Assembly: GCA_028825045.1 (NCBI GenBank)
Contig: JAPKAY010000026.1
Coordinates: 1-51,345, forward strand
Reading direction: 5' to 3'
Source: Halioglobus sp.
Lineage (GTDB): Bacteria; Pseudomonadota; Gammaproteobacteria; Pseudomonadales; Halieaceae
DNA: 51,345 bases
Within the stretch, counting starts at the first letter, position 1; every line of letters starts with the position of its first letter. The notes below the pieces were generated by a model, which saw nothing but the letters and a program-made list of their open reading frames with translations, had not been told where the DNA came from and did not search any database. Position numbers and translations under genes: made by a program. This document shows, one piece after another, positions 1 through 7,603 of the stretch.

Positions 1-32
1 TTAACGGACGCGTGTTAACGGATGCGTGTTAA
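1..32. repeat. 14-bp direct tandem repeat at the window edge
   Basis: Two adjacent 14-bp units (positions 1-14 and 15-28) differ by one base (C/T at unit position 9), and a third unit begins with TTAA at 29-32. The array may continue outside the window to the left. Its function is unknown; it lies just downstream of the HNH endonuclease gene, which is read on the minus strand. Confidence 0.6.
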
Positions 33-37
33 TCAAG

Positions 38-54
38 GCGCACAAATCGTGCGC
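38..54 (-). terminator. Possible terminator hairpin of the HNH gene
   Basis: A perfect 6-bp stem (GCGCAC/GTGCGC) with a 5-nt loop lies seven bases beyond the HNH endonuclease stop codon, in the direction of its transcription. There is no clear T-run after it, so intrinsic termination is only possible. Confidence 0.3.
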
Positions 55-60
55 GCCGAT

Positions 61-612
61 TCAAGCGGCCCAGTCCCGCTCAGCCCGAAATCGTTTTGAC
101 AGGTAGTCCATCTGGTCGGCAAAGATTCGATCCTTGGCCAGAAAGTGCCACTCCCAGGAGTTGGGCTTGAATGGTACCGCCAGCAGTGGCATATGTGCCT
201 CTTCAGGTGTTCGATTGTCTTTTTGCCAGTTACACCGTTTGCAAGCAGCCACCACATTTTCCCAGCGGTCAGTGCCGCCGCGTGAAGTAGGTAATACGTG
301 ATCACGCGTTAGGCCTGTGCGAGTGAACTGCTGCCCGCAGTAGAGGCAGCGGTGATCGTCACGCCGAAAAAGAGTACGGTTGCACAAGGGTGCGCAGAAG
401 CCCTGAACGATCCTGCCCTGGATGGCTACAATGGGTTGCAGATCGATGCGGGAGCGCTGCCCGTTAATGCGTTGAATTCCGCCAAAAATCGGGGGCAAGA
501 CGTCCCCGATGCCGTAAACGACATCTCCTTTGGCATACGCTGTAACGGCCTCGTGCAATGTTATCCAACCGCGAGGTTGGCCGGCGAGGTCGAGTCGCAG
601 GATAGTTTGCAT
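61..612 (-). CDS. HNH endonuclease family protein
   Basis: This 183-residue protein carries a C-terminal HNH nuclease module. Cys89 and Cys92 (CLYC) and the CKRC pair at 124-127 look like a structural zinc site. Asp104-His105 and Asn119 fit the DH...N core of the ββα-metal fold. The N-terminal ~85 residues have no motif I recognise. Related HNH proteins are common as solitary genes in marine gammaproteobacteria and their role is not established. The open frame runs further upstream to 711, but the ATG at 612 begins a sensible protein and the upstream frame lies in decayed DNA, so I use 612. No restriction or toxin partner is adjacent. Confidence 0.8.
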   Translation of the reverse strand: MQTILRLDLAGQPRGWITLHEAVTAYAKGDVVYGIGDVLPPIFGGIQRINGQRSRIDLQPIVAIQGRIVQGFCAPLCNRTLFRRDDHRCLYCGQQFTRTGLTRDHVLPTSRGGTDRWENVVAACKRCNWQKDNRTPEEAHMPLLAVPFKPNSWEWHFLAKDRIFADQMDYLSKRFRAERDWAA

Positions 613-1039
613 GGTCTTACACCCACAAGATTGGGCTAAAACTACTGCAAATTGGCAAGAACTACAATTGTGAATCGTGTACCCGGTATCTGCAAATATC
701 CCGCAGGGCATTATGTCCTGATGGTCGACCAGGATCTCTTCGGTGACTTCAAGATCGAGTCTTCCGGTGTACTGCGCTCTTCATCGGCGTTCTTTACTAC
801 GAACCCCTGTAGCGGGAGGGTTTGCCCAGCTACGGCTTGTTCAGCTCGGCAACAAACATGCCGGGCTCCAGATTCATCGCGGGAACGTTCACCAGGCGCA
901 CTGTATAGCCCCTGGATTCTTCCGAACCGCTAAAAAAGCAGAACACAGAGATACCCAATGTCGATGGATTGCGATCAGAAAAGTGAACTCGATCACTCAG
1001 AGAGCGGGTTTTTGCGACTTCTCCCCCTCACCGGGGCGT
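613..1039. other. Gene-poor stretch between the HNH and FAH-family genes
   Basis: Roughly 430 bases without an intact gene. It contains the DUF3391 remnant at 715-901. The short open frames on the plus strand show no family signature. I see no RNA gene or strong promoter here. Confidence 0.6.
715..901 (-). pseudogene. Remnant of an HD-GYP protein N-terminus (DUF3391)
   Basis: On the minus strand a GTG at 901, preceded by AGGGG, opens a frame whose residues 9-23 read like the DUF3391 domain that precedes HD-GYP phosphodiesterases (Asn-Leu-Glu-Pro-Gly-Met-Phe-Val, then Glu-Leu-Asn-Lys-Pro). A TAG at 832-830 sits where the family has the Trp of its conserved Pro-Trp-Leu. After it the frame continues into LGKPSRYRG, and the next conserved piece (GFVVKNADEE) is in another frame. 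No HD or GYP motif follows. I read this as a gene broken by a stop, a frameshift and a large 3' deletion. A functional product is very unlikely. Confidence 0.55.
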
Positions 1040-1654
1040 TTATTGGGCTATCCAGGCGGCCGATACTAATTGCCTGTCTCCCAGCAGTACTTGCCCTTTA
1101 AACGTTTGCCCTGGCTGGACTTCGCCCACTCCGCTGGGCGTTCCGCTCATGATGATGTCACCATCTTCGAGGGTGGTGAAGCTCGCAATTTCCTTCAGTA
1201 TAAATTCCGGCCGGTGTAACTGGAGCTGGAGGCCGCCAGCTTGCCTTTGCTCGCCGTCTACATCCAGTTGCAGCGACAGGTGTTCAATCTCGCTTGGCAG
1301 AGCCACGAACTTGCTGAAAAGTGCGGCACCGTCAAAGGCTTTTGCTCTCTCCCAGGGCAAACCTTTTTCTTTGAGGCGTGATTGTAGTGCGCGTTTAGTC
1401 AGGTCAAGCCCAAAACCAACGGCAGCAAGTTTGCCGCTGGCTACAGTGAAGGCCAGTTCACTTTCGTAGTGGAGCACATGGCCGTCTATCTGTGAGTGCA
1501 GAATATGGGTGATAGCTGAATTGGGCTTGTTGAAGACCACCATGCTCTCGGGGACTTTGTTACCCAGTTCTTCAATATGTGCTGCATAGTTGCGGCCCAC
1601 GCAGACAATTTTAGTGGGCTGTATCAGTTCGTAATTTACACTGACGGATTGCAT
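1040..1654 (-). CDS. Fumarylacetoacetate hydrolase (FAH) family protein
   Basis: A 204-residue protein of the FAHD1/YcgM type, whose members hydrolyse or decarboxylate acylpyruvates and related 2-oxo acids with a divalent metal. The family marks are present in order: VGRNYAAH (19-26), the metal ligands Glu64 and Glu66 in YESELAF, GFGLDLTKR with Asp84, KAFDGAA, and the C-terminal GDIIMSGTPSGVG. The length matches single-domain FAH proteins. A GAGAAG stretch precedes the ATG. The true substrate cannot be read from the sequence; acylpyruvase or oxaloacetate decarboxylase activity is the closest guess. It is followed on the same strand by nothing related, so it is probably a single-gene unit. Confidence 0.85.
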   Translation of the reverse strand: MQSVSVNYELIQPTKIVCVGRNYAAHIEELGNKVPESMVVFNKPNSAITHILHSQIDGHVLHYESELAFTVASGKLAAVGFGLDLTKRALQSRLKEKGLPWERAKAFDGAALFSKFVALPSEIEHLSLQLDVDGEQRQAGGLQLQLHRPEFILKEIASFTTLEDGDIIMSGTPSGVGEVQPGQTFKGQVLLGDRQLVSAAWIAQ

Positions 1655-1713
1655 AGGTCTTCTCGCTTCTAAGACGTGTAGTTATGCGGCCAGAGGGAAA
1701 GTGTTTCGTCTGC

Positions 1714-2721
1714 TCAGCAGCTAGCGCCTTCGGCTATGTTGCAAACGGCGTTTTCGCCTTCAGACAGTGTGAGTTTGTACACCTGGCTGACTGGTAGGGG
1801 AATTTTCAGGTCATTCCAGTTAACCGCATCGTCGGTTGCAGTGTTGCAGGAAAACGCCATGGTGTAGTCGCCGGCAGGTACGTAACCGAAGGCATAGACC
1901 CAATTGCCGGTAGACGCTACTTTGCTCAGGCTAGCAACAGCAAAGGGGACCACGGCTATGGGGGGCGGCACGGGATTACTATCTGACGTGAAGACATCTG
2001 CTAGTAGATCATTAGTCGAAAAGCTATTGCCTTCATACAGATAAACGCGGTTGCCGATTTCCGGATCCGATTTCTCGGCGCAAATTGTCGCCGTATTAAA
2101 CAAGCTTTTCTCAATGCTGCCCGATAGCCTGGCGTCAGTCGTGTTGTTTGCGATTCGTATGCCGTCTGTGGCTAACAAATAGCGGCCATCCGGTTGCAAC
2201 TGTAGAGCTTGCGCCAGGCTAAATTCAACGGTAAACGCCTGTTTGCCAGAGGAAAGGCGCATTCCATCCAAGCTCAGGTTGCCGCTTCCATTGCCTATCG
2301 TGATCGCCTTTGCTGTGTCGCCTGCTTCCAAAACGTAAGAGCTACTAACGCCGTTAGCGATTATTTTTATTACAACTGCCGAGTAGGTTGCCGCGGAAAT
2401 TTGAAAGTCTGTGATCACCTCCAGCTGTGCAAAGCCGGGGTATTTCAGTAGGTCTACTGAAAAAGTCTCAGCATTGGTTATGTTCTGCTCTGGAATGGTA
2501 AACGTGTCAACAACGACATCTTCAGCCCCGGTGCGCCGGAAGGTAATACTGTCCACCTCGATCCAAACTTCTTTGAGGTCCTCCGGGATAGAGTCTGAGA
2601 AGCCCAGTGTCAATAGTGCAGGGTCTTTGTTGTTGTCGTCGTTGTTGCAATCGAAACCGCAACAGCCACCAAGGGACAACAGCAGGAACAATAGAACAAG
2701 TATTTTGGCTGGGAATTTCAT
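1714..2721 (-). CDS. DUF4382 domain lipoprotein
   Basis: A 335-residue exported protein. Residues 1-20 form a lipoprotein signal peptide with the lipobox LGGC (Cys20) followed by a Cys/Asp/Asn-rich stretch, so it is probably lipid-anchored; there is no Asp at +2, consistent with outer-membrane sorting. The part from about residue 37 (LTLGFSDSIPEDLKEVWIEVDSITFRR) resembles the start of DUF4382, a beta-rich domain of secreted bacterial proteins of unknown function. The C-terminal ~130 residues look like a second beta domain with conserved cysteines. It lies 59 bases upstream, in transcription terms, of the FAH-family gene; cotranscription is possible. Confidence 0.75.
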   Translation of the reverse strand: MKFPAKILVLLFLLLSLGGCCGFDCNNDDNNKDPALLTLGFSDSIPEDLKEVWIEVDSITFRRTGAEDVVVDTFTIPEQNITNAETFSVDLLKYPGFAQLEVITDFQISAATYSAVVIKIIANGVSSSYVLEAGDTAKAITIGNGSGNLSLDGMRLSSGKQAFTVEFSLAQALQLQPDGRYLLATDGIRIANNTTDARLSGSIEKSLFNTATICAEKSDPEIGNRVYLYEGNSFSTNDLLADVFTSDSNPVPPPIAVVPFAVASLSKVASTGNWVYAFGYVPAGDYTMAFSCNTATDDAVNWNDLKIPLPVSQVYKLTLSEGENAVCNIAEGASC

Positions 2722-2929
2722 ATTGTATCTCTACCTGACTTTATTTTGGTGTGGATGAACGCCACTCATTGACGGTCATTATGAGCGAAACCGGCAGCAA
2801 GTAGTAGCGCTGTGGCCATCAATGACGCCACGCATAGTTTGGACATGGCCCAAGGAATGAAGTCTTGCCTGATGCTCGCACCTGACGGAGAATAAGAGAG
2901 AGTATGAATCGATATCAAAGGAGACTTGT

Positions 2930-3178
2930 ATGGGTATATTGTCCTGGATAGTGCTCGGTTTAATTGCGGGAGCCTTGGCAAAATGGTTGATGCCCGGTCG
3001 AGATGGCGGCGGCTGGATAATCACCATGGTGCTTGGTATTGCCGGCGCATTTGTAGGTGGCTACCTTGGAACAATGCTGGGTCTAGGTGGCGGCGCAGAC
3101 GGCGTGAATATTGGTAGTATCATTACCGCCACAGTCGGCGCATTCGTACTACTGTTTGTCTACAAAATAGTGAAGTAG
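2930..3178 (+). CDS. GlsB/YeaQ/YmgE family small membrane protein
   Basis: An 82-residue, glycine-rich inner-membrane protein with three predicted helices (about 3-19, 29-50 and 58-79). The family is known for stress induction in Firmicutes and enterobacteria, but its biochemical role is unclear. The conserved opening with Gly-Leu-Ile-Ala-Gly and the following Met-Pro-Gly-Arg match the family. A good ribosome binding site (AAAGGAGA) sits 6 bases before the ATG. It is divergent from the DUF4382 gene. Confidence 0.9.
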   Translation: MGILSWIVLGLIAGALAKWLMPGRDGGGWIITMVLGIAGAFVGGYLGTMLGLGGGADGVNIGSIITATVGAFVLLFVYKIVK

Positions 3179-3269
3179 AAAAACCCGGCCTTCGATGATG
3201 ATGGCGGCGGCCCCGCTGCCTCTGCAGGGAGGCGTGCGTCGCATAAATTCTCTCGAGAGCGGATAACCC

Positions 3270-3833
3270 ATGCCTGAGCAATCCAAAAATTACGACGACG
3301 TGAGGCAATACCGCCTGGATCCGGAGCGGGAACAGGAGCTACTGCGAACGGGAGGCGAGTGTACCTTCATCTGGGCGAACAAATCAGGCCACCCTCTGGG
3401 CGTGACCACGGCCTACGTCGCGATAAAAGGCAAAATCTGGATGACCGCAACCCGCGAGCGTGTGCGTATCAAGGCAATTGCCAGGGACGGGCGTTCGGCT
3501 ATCGTTATCACCAGCAAGGGTACACCGATGGGCGGGGGCAAAACGGTCACTTATAAAGGCCACACAATAATTTATGACGACCGTGAAACAAAACTCTGGA
3601 TGTATAAACTCCTGGCGGGAGGTGTTTCGAGTCAGGGACAGGAAGACGAGGGAAACGCATTTACCTCCGGGCTTGATCCGGATATGTTTATCCGCTTCCT
3701 GGACACGCCGGAACGGATCGTCCTGGAATTTACGCCCGAAATGTCGATTCCTTTTGATGGCGATAAAATGGCCGAGGGTACAGCGCAGGCTTACGCAGAG
3801 TTTGCTGCGCAGGACGCCAAAAACAAGAAGTAG
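3270..3833 (+). CDS. Pyridoxamine 5'-phosphate oxidase-fold (FMN or F420 binding) protein
   Basis: A 187-residue protein with the split-barrel fold of PNPOx-related flavin or deazaflavin reductases. The region 29-80 (GECTFIWANKSGHPLGVTTA..., then IWMTATRERVRIKAIARDGR) has the strand-strand-helix pattern and the basic Arg/Lys cluster that holds the cofactor phosphate in this superfamily. Actinobacterial relatives use F420 or FMN and act on a range of electrophiles; which cofactor is used here is open. It may be cotranscribed with the small membrane protein 91 bases upstream. It converges on the next gene. Confidence 0.7.
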   Translation: MPEQSKNYDDVRQYRLDPEREQELLRTGGECTFIWANKSGHPLGVTTAYVAIKGKIWMTATRERVRIKAIARDGRSAIVITSKGTPMGGGKTVTYKGHTIIYDDRETKLWMYKLLAGGVSSQGQEDEGNAFTSGLDPDMFIRFLDTPERIVLEFTPEMSIPFDGDKMAEGTAQAYAEFAAQDAKNKK

Positions 3834-3946
3834 TAACCGCAACGCTACGTGGACGCCCCACTCTCCATGGCCTCAGGCCACCCATCGAACAGTACTCGTT
3901 TTGCCACCTACGCGCTGTGATTCGGCCCAATGCGGTGTCATTCCGG

Positions 3947-4780
3947 TCAAGGCGAAGAAGAGCTCCGATCTTTATAAGCGTTTGCATAGCGAATGCTGTC
4001 CACGTTGTCGATCACAGTGCCATTTGGCAATTCTTCACTGCGCGCACTGATTTCCAGCATAGCCTCCCCCAATTCCTTGGAAGTTATAACCAGTCCGCCG
4101 GGTCGAAGTACCGTTTCGCCGAAATAGTGGAGCGCATTTGATTGCTCTTCGGTGGGTCGCACGAAGGCAGAACGATACGCGAAGGTGCGCAGGTCTGTGC
4201 TCGCGGCTAGCTCCGCTACCTCTCGTTCTCCCCGGCCCTTTTCGCGGGCCCAGTGCTCTTCTCCCTCGGGATCGGTGCCCATGCCCGTAATATAGTGAAA
4301 TGACATGGGCCTGTTTTGGCGCTCGGCTAACCATGCGTTGACAAAACTCACCGGAAAGTCGACATGGATGCGGGTAAAGGTGGGGTCGTCGACATTCAGA
4401 GAAGAGGTACCCAAGCCCCACAGAACGGTATTCACCTCTCCCAGAATGTCCGCGAGCGAGGAATAGTCGGTATAGTCCTGAAGCAGGCGCATGTCGACCT
4501 TGCCCGATGCCACACCCGCGTCTATGCGGGATGAGGTGCGTCTCGTGACGACGTAGACTTTCTCCACGTCCGGGTCTTCTATCGCCGCCTTGAGCAATCC
4601 ATCACCCACCGACCCCGTGGCCCCAAACACCATAACCACTTTGTTGGCGTCATCATCCCTTACCGGGTCGAGTGCCGGGGTAATGCGGCCCAGCGTAGCG
4701 AAGCCCCAGATGTCGAAGGCGACTATCAGAAGCAAGATGCCCAGTACCAAAAACGAAGCGATTCGCTTGATTATTCCCAT
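3947..4780 (-). CDS. Membrane-anchored NAD(P)-binding (atypical SDR) protein
   Basis: A 277-residue protein with one N-terminal transmembrane helix (about 5-27), then a Rossmann domain starting at GATGSVG (53-59), the glycine motif of NAD(P)H-binding epimerase-like atypical SDRs. A full Tyr-x-x-x-Lys site is not evident, as in many members of the NmrA/HTATIP2-like group, which can be sensors or isomerases rather than dehydrogenases. The start is fixed by a strong AGGAGG seven bases before the ATG. The next gene upstream ends elsewhere and no partner is obvious. The membrane anchor suggests the enzyme works at the inner face of the membrane. Confidence 0.7.
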   Translation of the reverse strand: MGIIKRIASFLVLGILLLIVAFDIWGFATLGRITPALDPVRDDDANKVVMVFGATGSVGDGLLKAAIEDPDVEKVYVVTRRTSSRIDAGVASGKVDMRLLQDYTDYSSLADILGEVNTVLWGLGTSSLNVDDPTFTRIHVDFPVSFVNAWLAERQNRPMSFHYITGMGTDPEGEEHWAREKGRGEREVAELAASTDLRTFAYRSAFVRPTEEQSNALHYFGETVLRPGGLVITSKELGEAMLEISARSEELPNGTVIDNVDSIRYANAYKDRSSSSP

Positions 4781-4812
4781 GCTATTCCTCCTGTAAGTTC
4801 ATTGGTCGTGTG

Positions 4813-6342
4813 CTACCGGGGTTCCGGATCCGACGATGGACTCTCTTCCTGCGCATCCCCGTCGTCCGGCCCATCGGTGGGTTCCTCTGGCGACTCACTC
4901 GGATATTCACGATCCAGAAGGGGCCTGTGAGAAGCTGATAGTCGGTGGTCAGGTTGATTGGTATAGGCCAATTGTCCGCTCACATCCTGCGGATACAGTT
5001 GTACCCCAGAGAGGGCCACAAACGTGGGCTTGTCTTGTCTGGGTCCGAGGAACCCATACAGCCAGACACTGAGCACGCCGACCCCGAGTGCCGCCGCTAG
5101 CGAGGCACCCAGCAGGAGGAGGTAGTTGGGCCCAACGCGGAGACTAGCCTGCGCTGGTCGGTCAATAACGGATACCTGCGGGTATTTTTCTACCTGGTTG
5201 ATCTGCACCTGAACCAAACGCGATTGAGTTTCACGGTTGAGGGTTTCCAGCTCCGCGAGGTCTTCGGCCAGCGCCTCGTGCCTGGCGTAGATTGTGGTAA
5301 AACGGGCGGCGTCCAGCTTCTGTGCATCGAGTTTCTCGCGCAAGTTTTCCGCCCTCTGGAGCGCCGCAGCGTGAGCCTGTTCGGATTGGGTTAGAATCAG
5401 TTCCTGGCTCTTTGCGATAATTTCCTCAAGGTTCTCCTCCAGTTCAGCAATAAGGTCTGGAATGTCTCTGGTCTTGGGCTGTTTGAGGATGTAATCCATC
5501 GTGTAGTTCTTGTTGAGGTTGCTCAACTGCGTCTCGAGTTGAAGCAGCCGCTGTTCCATTTTTCCTACACTGTCACGTTCGCTTGGGGGCACCACGTTCT
5601 TCCCATCGGCAATGGCGCTGAGCAGTGACTCCAAGTCTGCACGCGCTGTGACCTCTGCCTCGATCGCAGAATTGAGCGCTGAATTTAGCCCTTCCAGTCG
5701 CGCTAGTTCGTCATTTTCTTGACGCTCGGCGGAAGTGATGCCATTTTCCTGTCGATAGTTTGCCAGAGCCTCCCGCGCATCCTCGAGTCTCTGTCCCAGC
5801 CCATCAAGCTGGTCCTCAACCACCCCCAGCGTTTGCTGTTGGCTCTGTTGGACATTGTGTGCCCGCACCTCGAGATAGACATCAATCCAGTCGTTCACCA
5901 GCATCGGCAACAACTGGTTATCCGCGCCCTGGGCGATCATTTCTACCAAATTCGTATCGGGTACAGATTCTACAAGCAGCACCTCACGCAGATAGTGCAA
6001 ATCCAAATCAGTGGGGGTGGTAGCACTACGATTCAGTTCTGCCAAAAGCGCCTGGGTGACTTCCCCTCCAAGAAGGATTCGCCGTTGGATAGCGACACTC
6101 TGGACATTGGCTTCCATGACTGTCGCGTCAATGGCGCTGGGCGCACTCATTAGCACGGTGGCACTACTACGATAGACAACCGGTTGTAGTAGTGTCCAGA
6201 TTACGCCTATCGCCAGCGTGAGCCCGAAAGTAATGGCAAAGAGGCGAGCACGAACTGAGCGATGCCAAGCTCCGCTTGCGACTTCATCTGCGTAGGAGGT
6301 AAACCTTGGCATAGGTTCAATGGTTGGCGCGTCCCTATCCAT
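4813..6342 (-). CDS. Wzz/GumC-like polysaccharide chain-length determinant protein
   Basis: A 509-residue inner-membrane protein of the polysaccharide co-polymerase type. A first transmembrane helix lies at about 32-51, followed by a Wzz-like periplasmic beta/alpha part (to ~140), a long coiled coil (~140-395, rich in Glu/Gln/Leu heptads), the Pro-containing segment before the second transmembrane helix (~407-431), and an acidic cytoplasmic tail of about 76 residues. There is no tyrosine-kinase domain. Such proteins set the length of exported polysaccharide in a Wzy pathway, yet no glycosyltransferase, Wza or Wzy gene is within the window. The CAGGAG before the ATG supports the start. It reads toward the membrane-anchored Rossmann gene 32 bases downstream. 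Confidence 0.8.
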   Translation of the reverse strand: MDRDAPTIEPMPRFTSYADEVASGAWHRSVRARLFAITFGLTLAIGVIWTLLQPVVYRSSATVLMSAPSAIDATVMEANVQSVAIQRRILLGGEVTQALLAELNRSATTPTDLDLHYLREVLLVESVPDTNLVEMIAQGADNQLLPMLVNDWIDVYLEVRAHNVQQSQQQTLGVVEDQLDGLGQRLEDAREALANYRQENGITSAERQENDELARLEGLNSALNSAIEAEVTARADLESLLSAIADGKNVVPPSERDSVGKMEQRLLQLETQLSNLNKNYTMDYILKQPKTRDIPDLIAELEENLEEIIAKSQELILTQSEQAHAAALQRAENLREKLDAQKLDAARFTTIYARHEALAEDLAELETLNRETQSRLVQVQINQVEKYPQVSVIDRPAQASLRVGPNYLLLLGASLAAALGVGVLSVWLYGFLGPRQDKPTFVALSGVQLYPQDVSGQLAYTNQPDHRLSASHRPLLDREYPSESPEEPTDGPDDGDAQEESPSSDPEPR

Positions 6343-6501
6343 GTGCTCCTGTATTTCCGGTGGCGGTAATCAACATTAAGGTGTCCAGTATATACCGGCA
6401 GATAATTTTTCGTACCCGGTAGGGGCGCATAAGGTGATCCTGATTCAAGGCGTGATAATATCTTGAGTTAAATACATTTGGATATAGACAGGATCCACTC
6501 A

Positions 6502-7527
6502 ATGGGAAAAATAAGGGTCATTCAGTGGTTTACCGGAGAGATCGCACGGCACCAGATCAGGGTCATTGCCCAGTGCCCTAGTATGGAGCTTGTAGGCGCG
6601 TTCGTTTTTCATACTGAAAAAGTCGGAATTGACGCGGGCGTAATTGCCGGTATTGACCCACTGGGTGTAATAACCACTAACGACGTGGAGGAAATTCTAG
6701 CGCTGGAAGCTGATGTAGTGCTTTATAATCCGCCGCTGGAACGCTACGACGAAATCATTCCCATCCTTGCCAGCGGTAAGAGCGTGATCAGCATTATGTC
6801 GGGCTGGAACCCCACAGGCAAAAAATGCTACCCGCAAATCGTTGAAGCCTGCGAGCAGGGCCAGAGCTCACTGTTCGGCACTGGCCTCAACCCCGGACTC
6901 AGTTATGAGCTGGCATTACTGGCTTCATCGGTTTGTACTGACGTGGACTCGGTTTACATAAAAACCTGTGAACAGCAGTCGTCATTAAGTGAAGTATTCT
7001 TGCAGCACTTTGGTTTCGGAAAATCGGAACAGGAGTTACGCAGTAACGCCGATACGACCTATGCAATATTCCACAACTTAATGGACATCACCGATCTCAT
7101 TGTGGACAAGCTGAGTCTGCCCCGGGACGGTCGCAGCTTTGATATTGATTTCGAGCCCGCTATCAAGGATTACCATGAAAAGATTTTAGTAGAAACAGGC
7201 ACAATGGCCGGATTGTTAGTGAAGGCCAGCACCACCAATGCCGGCGTTCCCATCGCTACTATTGAAGTGCGCTTTCTGCTGGGTGACGAATATGTCAGTG
7301 AGACATTCCTTGAGGGCCGCCCCAAGCAGGGCTGGATTGAGGTCGATGTCAGGGGCACTCCGGGTAGTCGTATTTGTCATGAAGTTTATATGGAGCAGGA
7401 TATTATCGGTACCTGGTCGACGGGTACGCGGGCGATCAATGCGATACCGGCGGTGGTATCAGCTCCACCGGGTCTGTTATCGGCGGTGGATCTGCCTCTG
7501 GCACACAAAATTAAACTGGAGCCCTAG
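6502..7527 (+). CDS. DapB-like NAD(P)-dependent dehydrogenase, variant nucleotide loop
   Basis: A 341-residue member of the dihydrodipicolinate-reductase/2,4-diaminopentanoate-dehydrogenase-like family, which is frequent in mycobacteria and steroid-degrading bacteria but functionally undefined. The order is an N-terminal Rossmann part (IRVIQWFTGEIARHQI), the conserved ADVVLYNPPL, GTGLNPG, and a C-terminal domain ending with AIPAVVSAPPGL. The loop after the first strand reads Thr-Gly-Glu-Ile-Ala-Arg where relatives have Thr-Gly-Gly-Val-Gly-Arg, so two glycines of the dinucleotide motif are replaced. A TTG at 6478 also opens this frame, but the ATG at 6502 has AGGA eight bases before it. It converges on its paralogue at 7604-8662. 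Confidence 0.75.
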   Translation: MGKIRVIQWFTGEIARHQIRVIAQCPSMELVGAFVFHTEKVGIDAGVIAGIDPLGVITTNDVEEILALEADVVLYNPPLERYDEIIPILASGKSVISIMSGWNPTGKKCYPQIVEACEQGQSSLFGTGLNPGLSYELALLASSVCTDVDSVYIKTCEQQSSLSEVFLQHFGFGKSEQELRSNADTTYAIFHNLMDITDLIVDKLSLPRDGRSFDIDFEPAIKDYHEKILVETGTMAGLLVKASTTNAGVPIATIEVRFLLGDEYVSETFLEGRPKQGWIEVDVRGTPGSRICHEVYMEQDIIGTWSTGTRAINAIPAVVSAPPGLLSAVDLPLAHKIKLEP

Positions 7528-7603
7528 ACGAAAGGCTAGGGTGCAACCCCTCAGCGCTCTTGAGCTGGGCGCAAGGACGGTGCAATTATAAACGCAGAGC
7601 CGT

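Noticed and set aside
6478..6501. TTG start for the first DapB-like gene
   Set aside because: The ATG at 6502 has an AGGA at good spacing and matches the start of its paralogue; the TTG adds eight unconserved residues.
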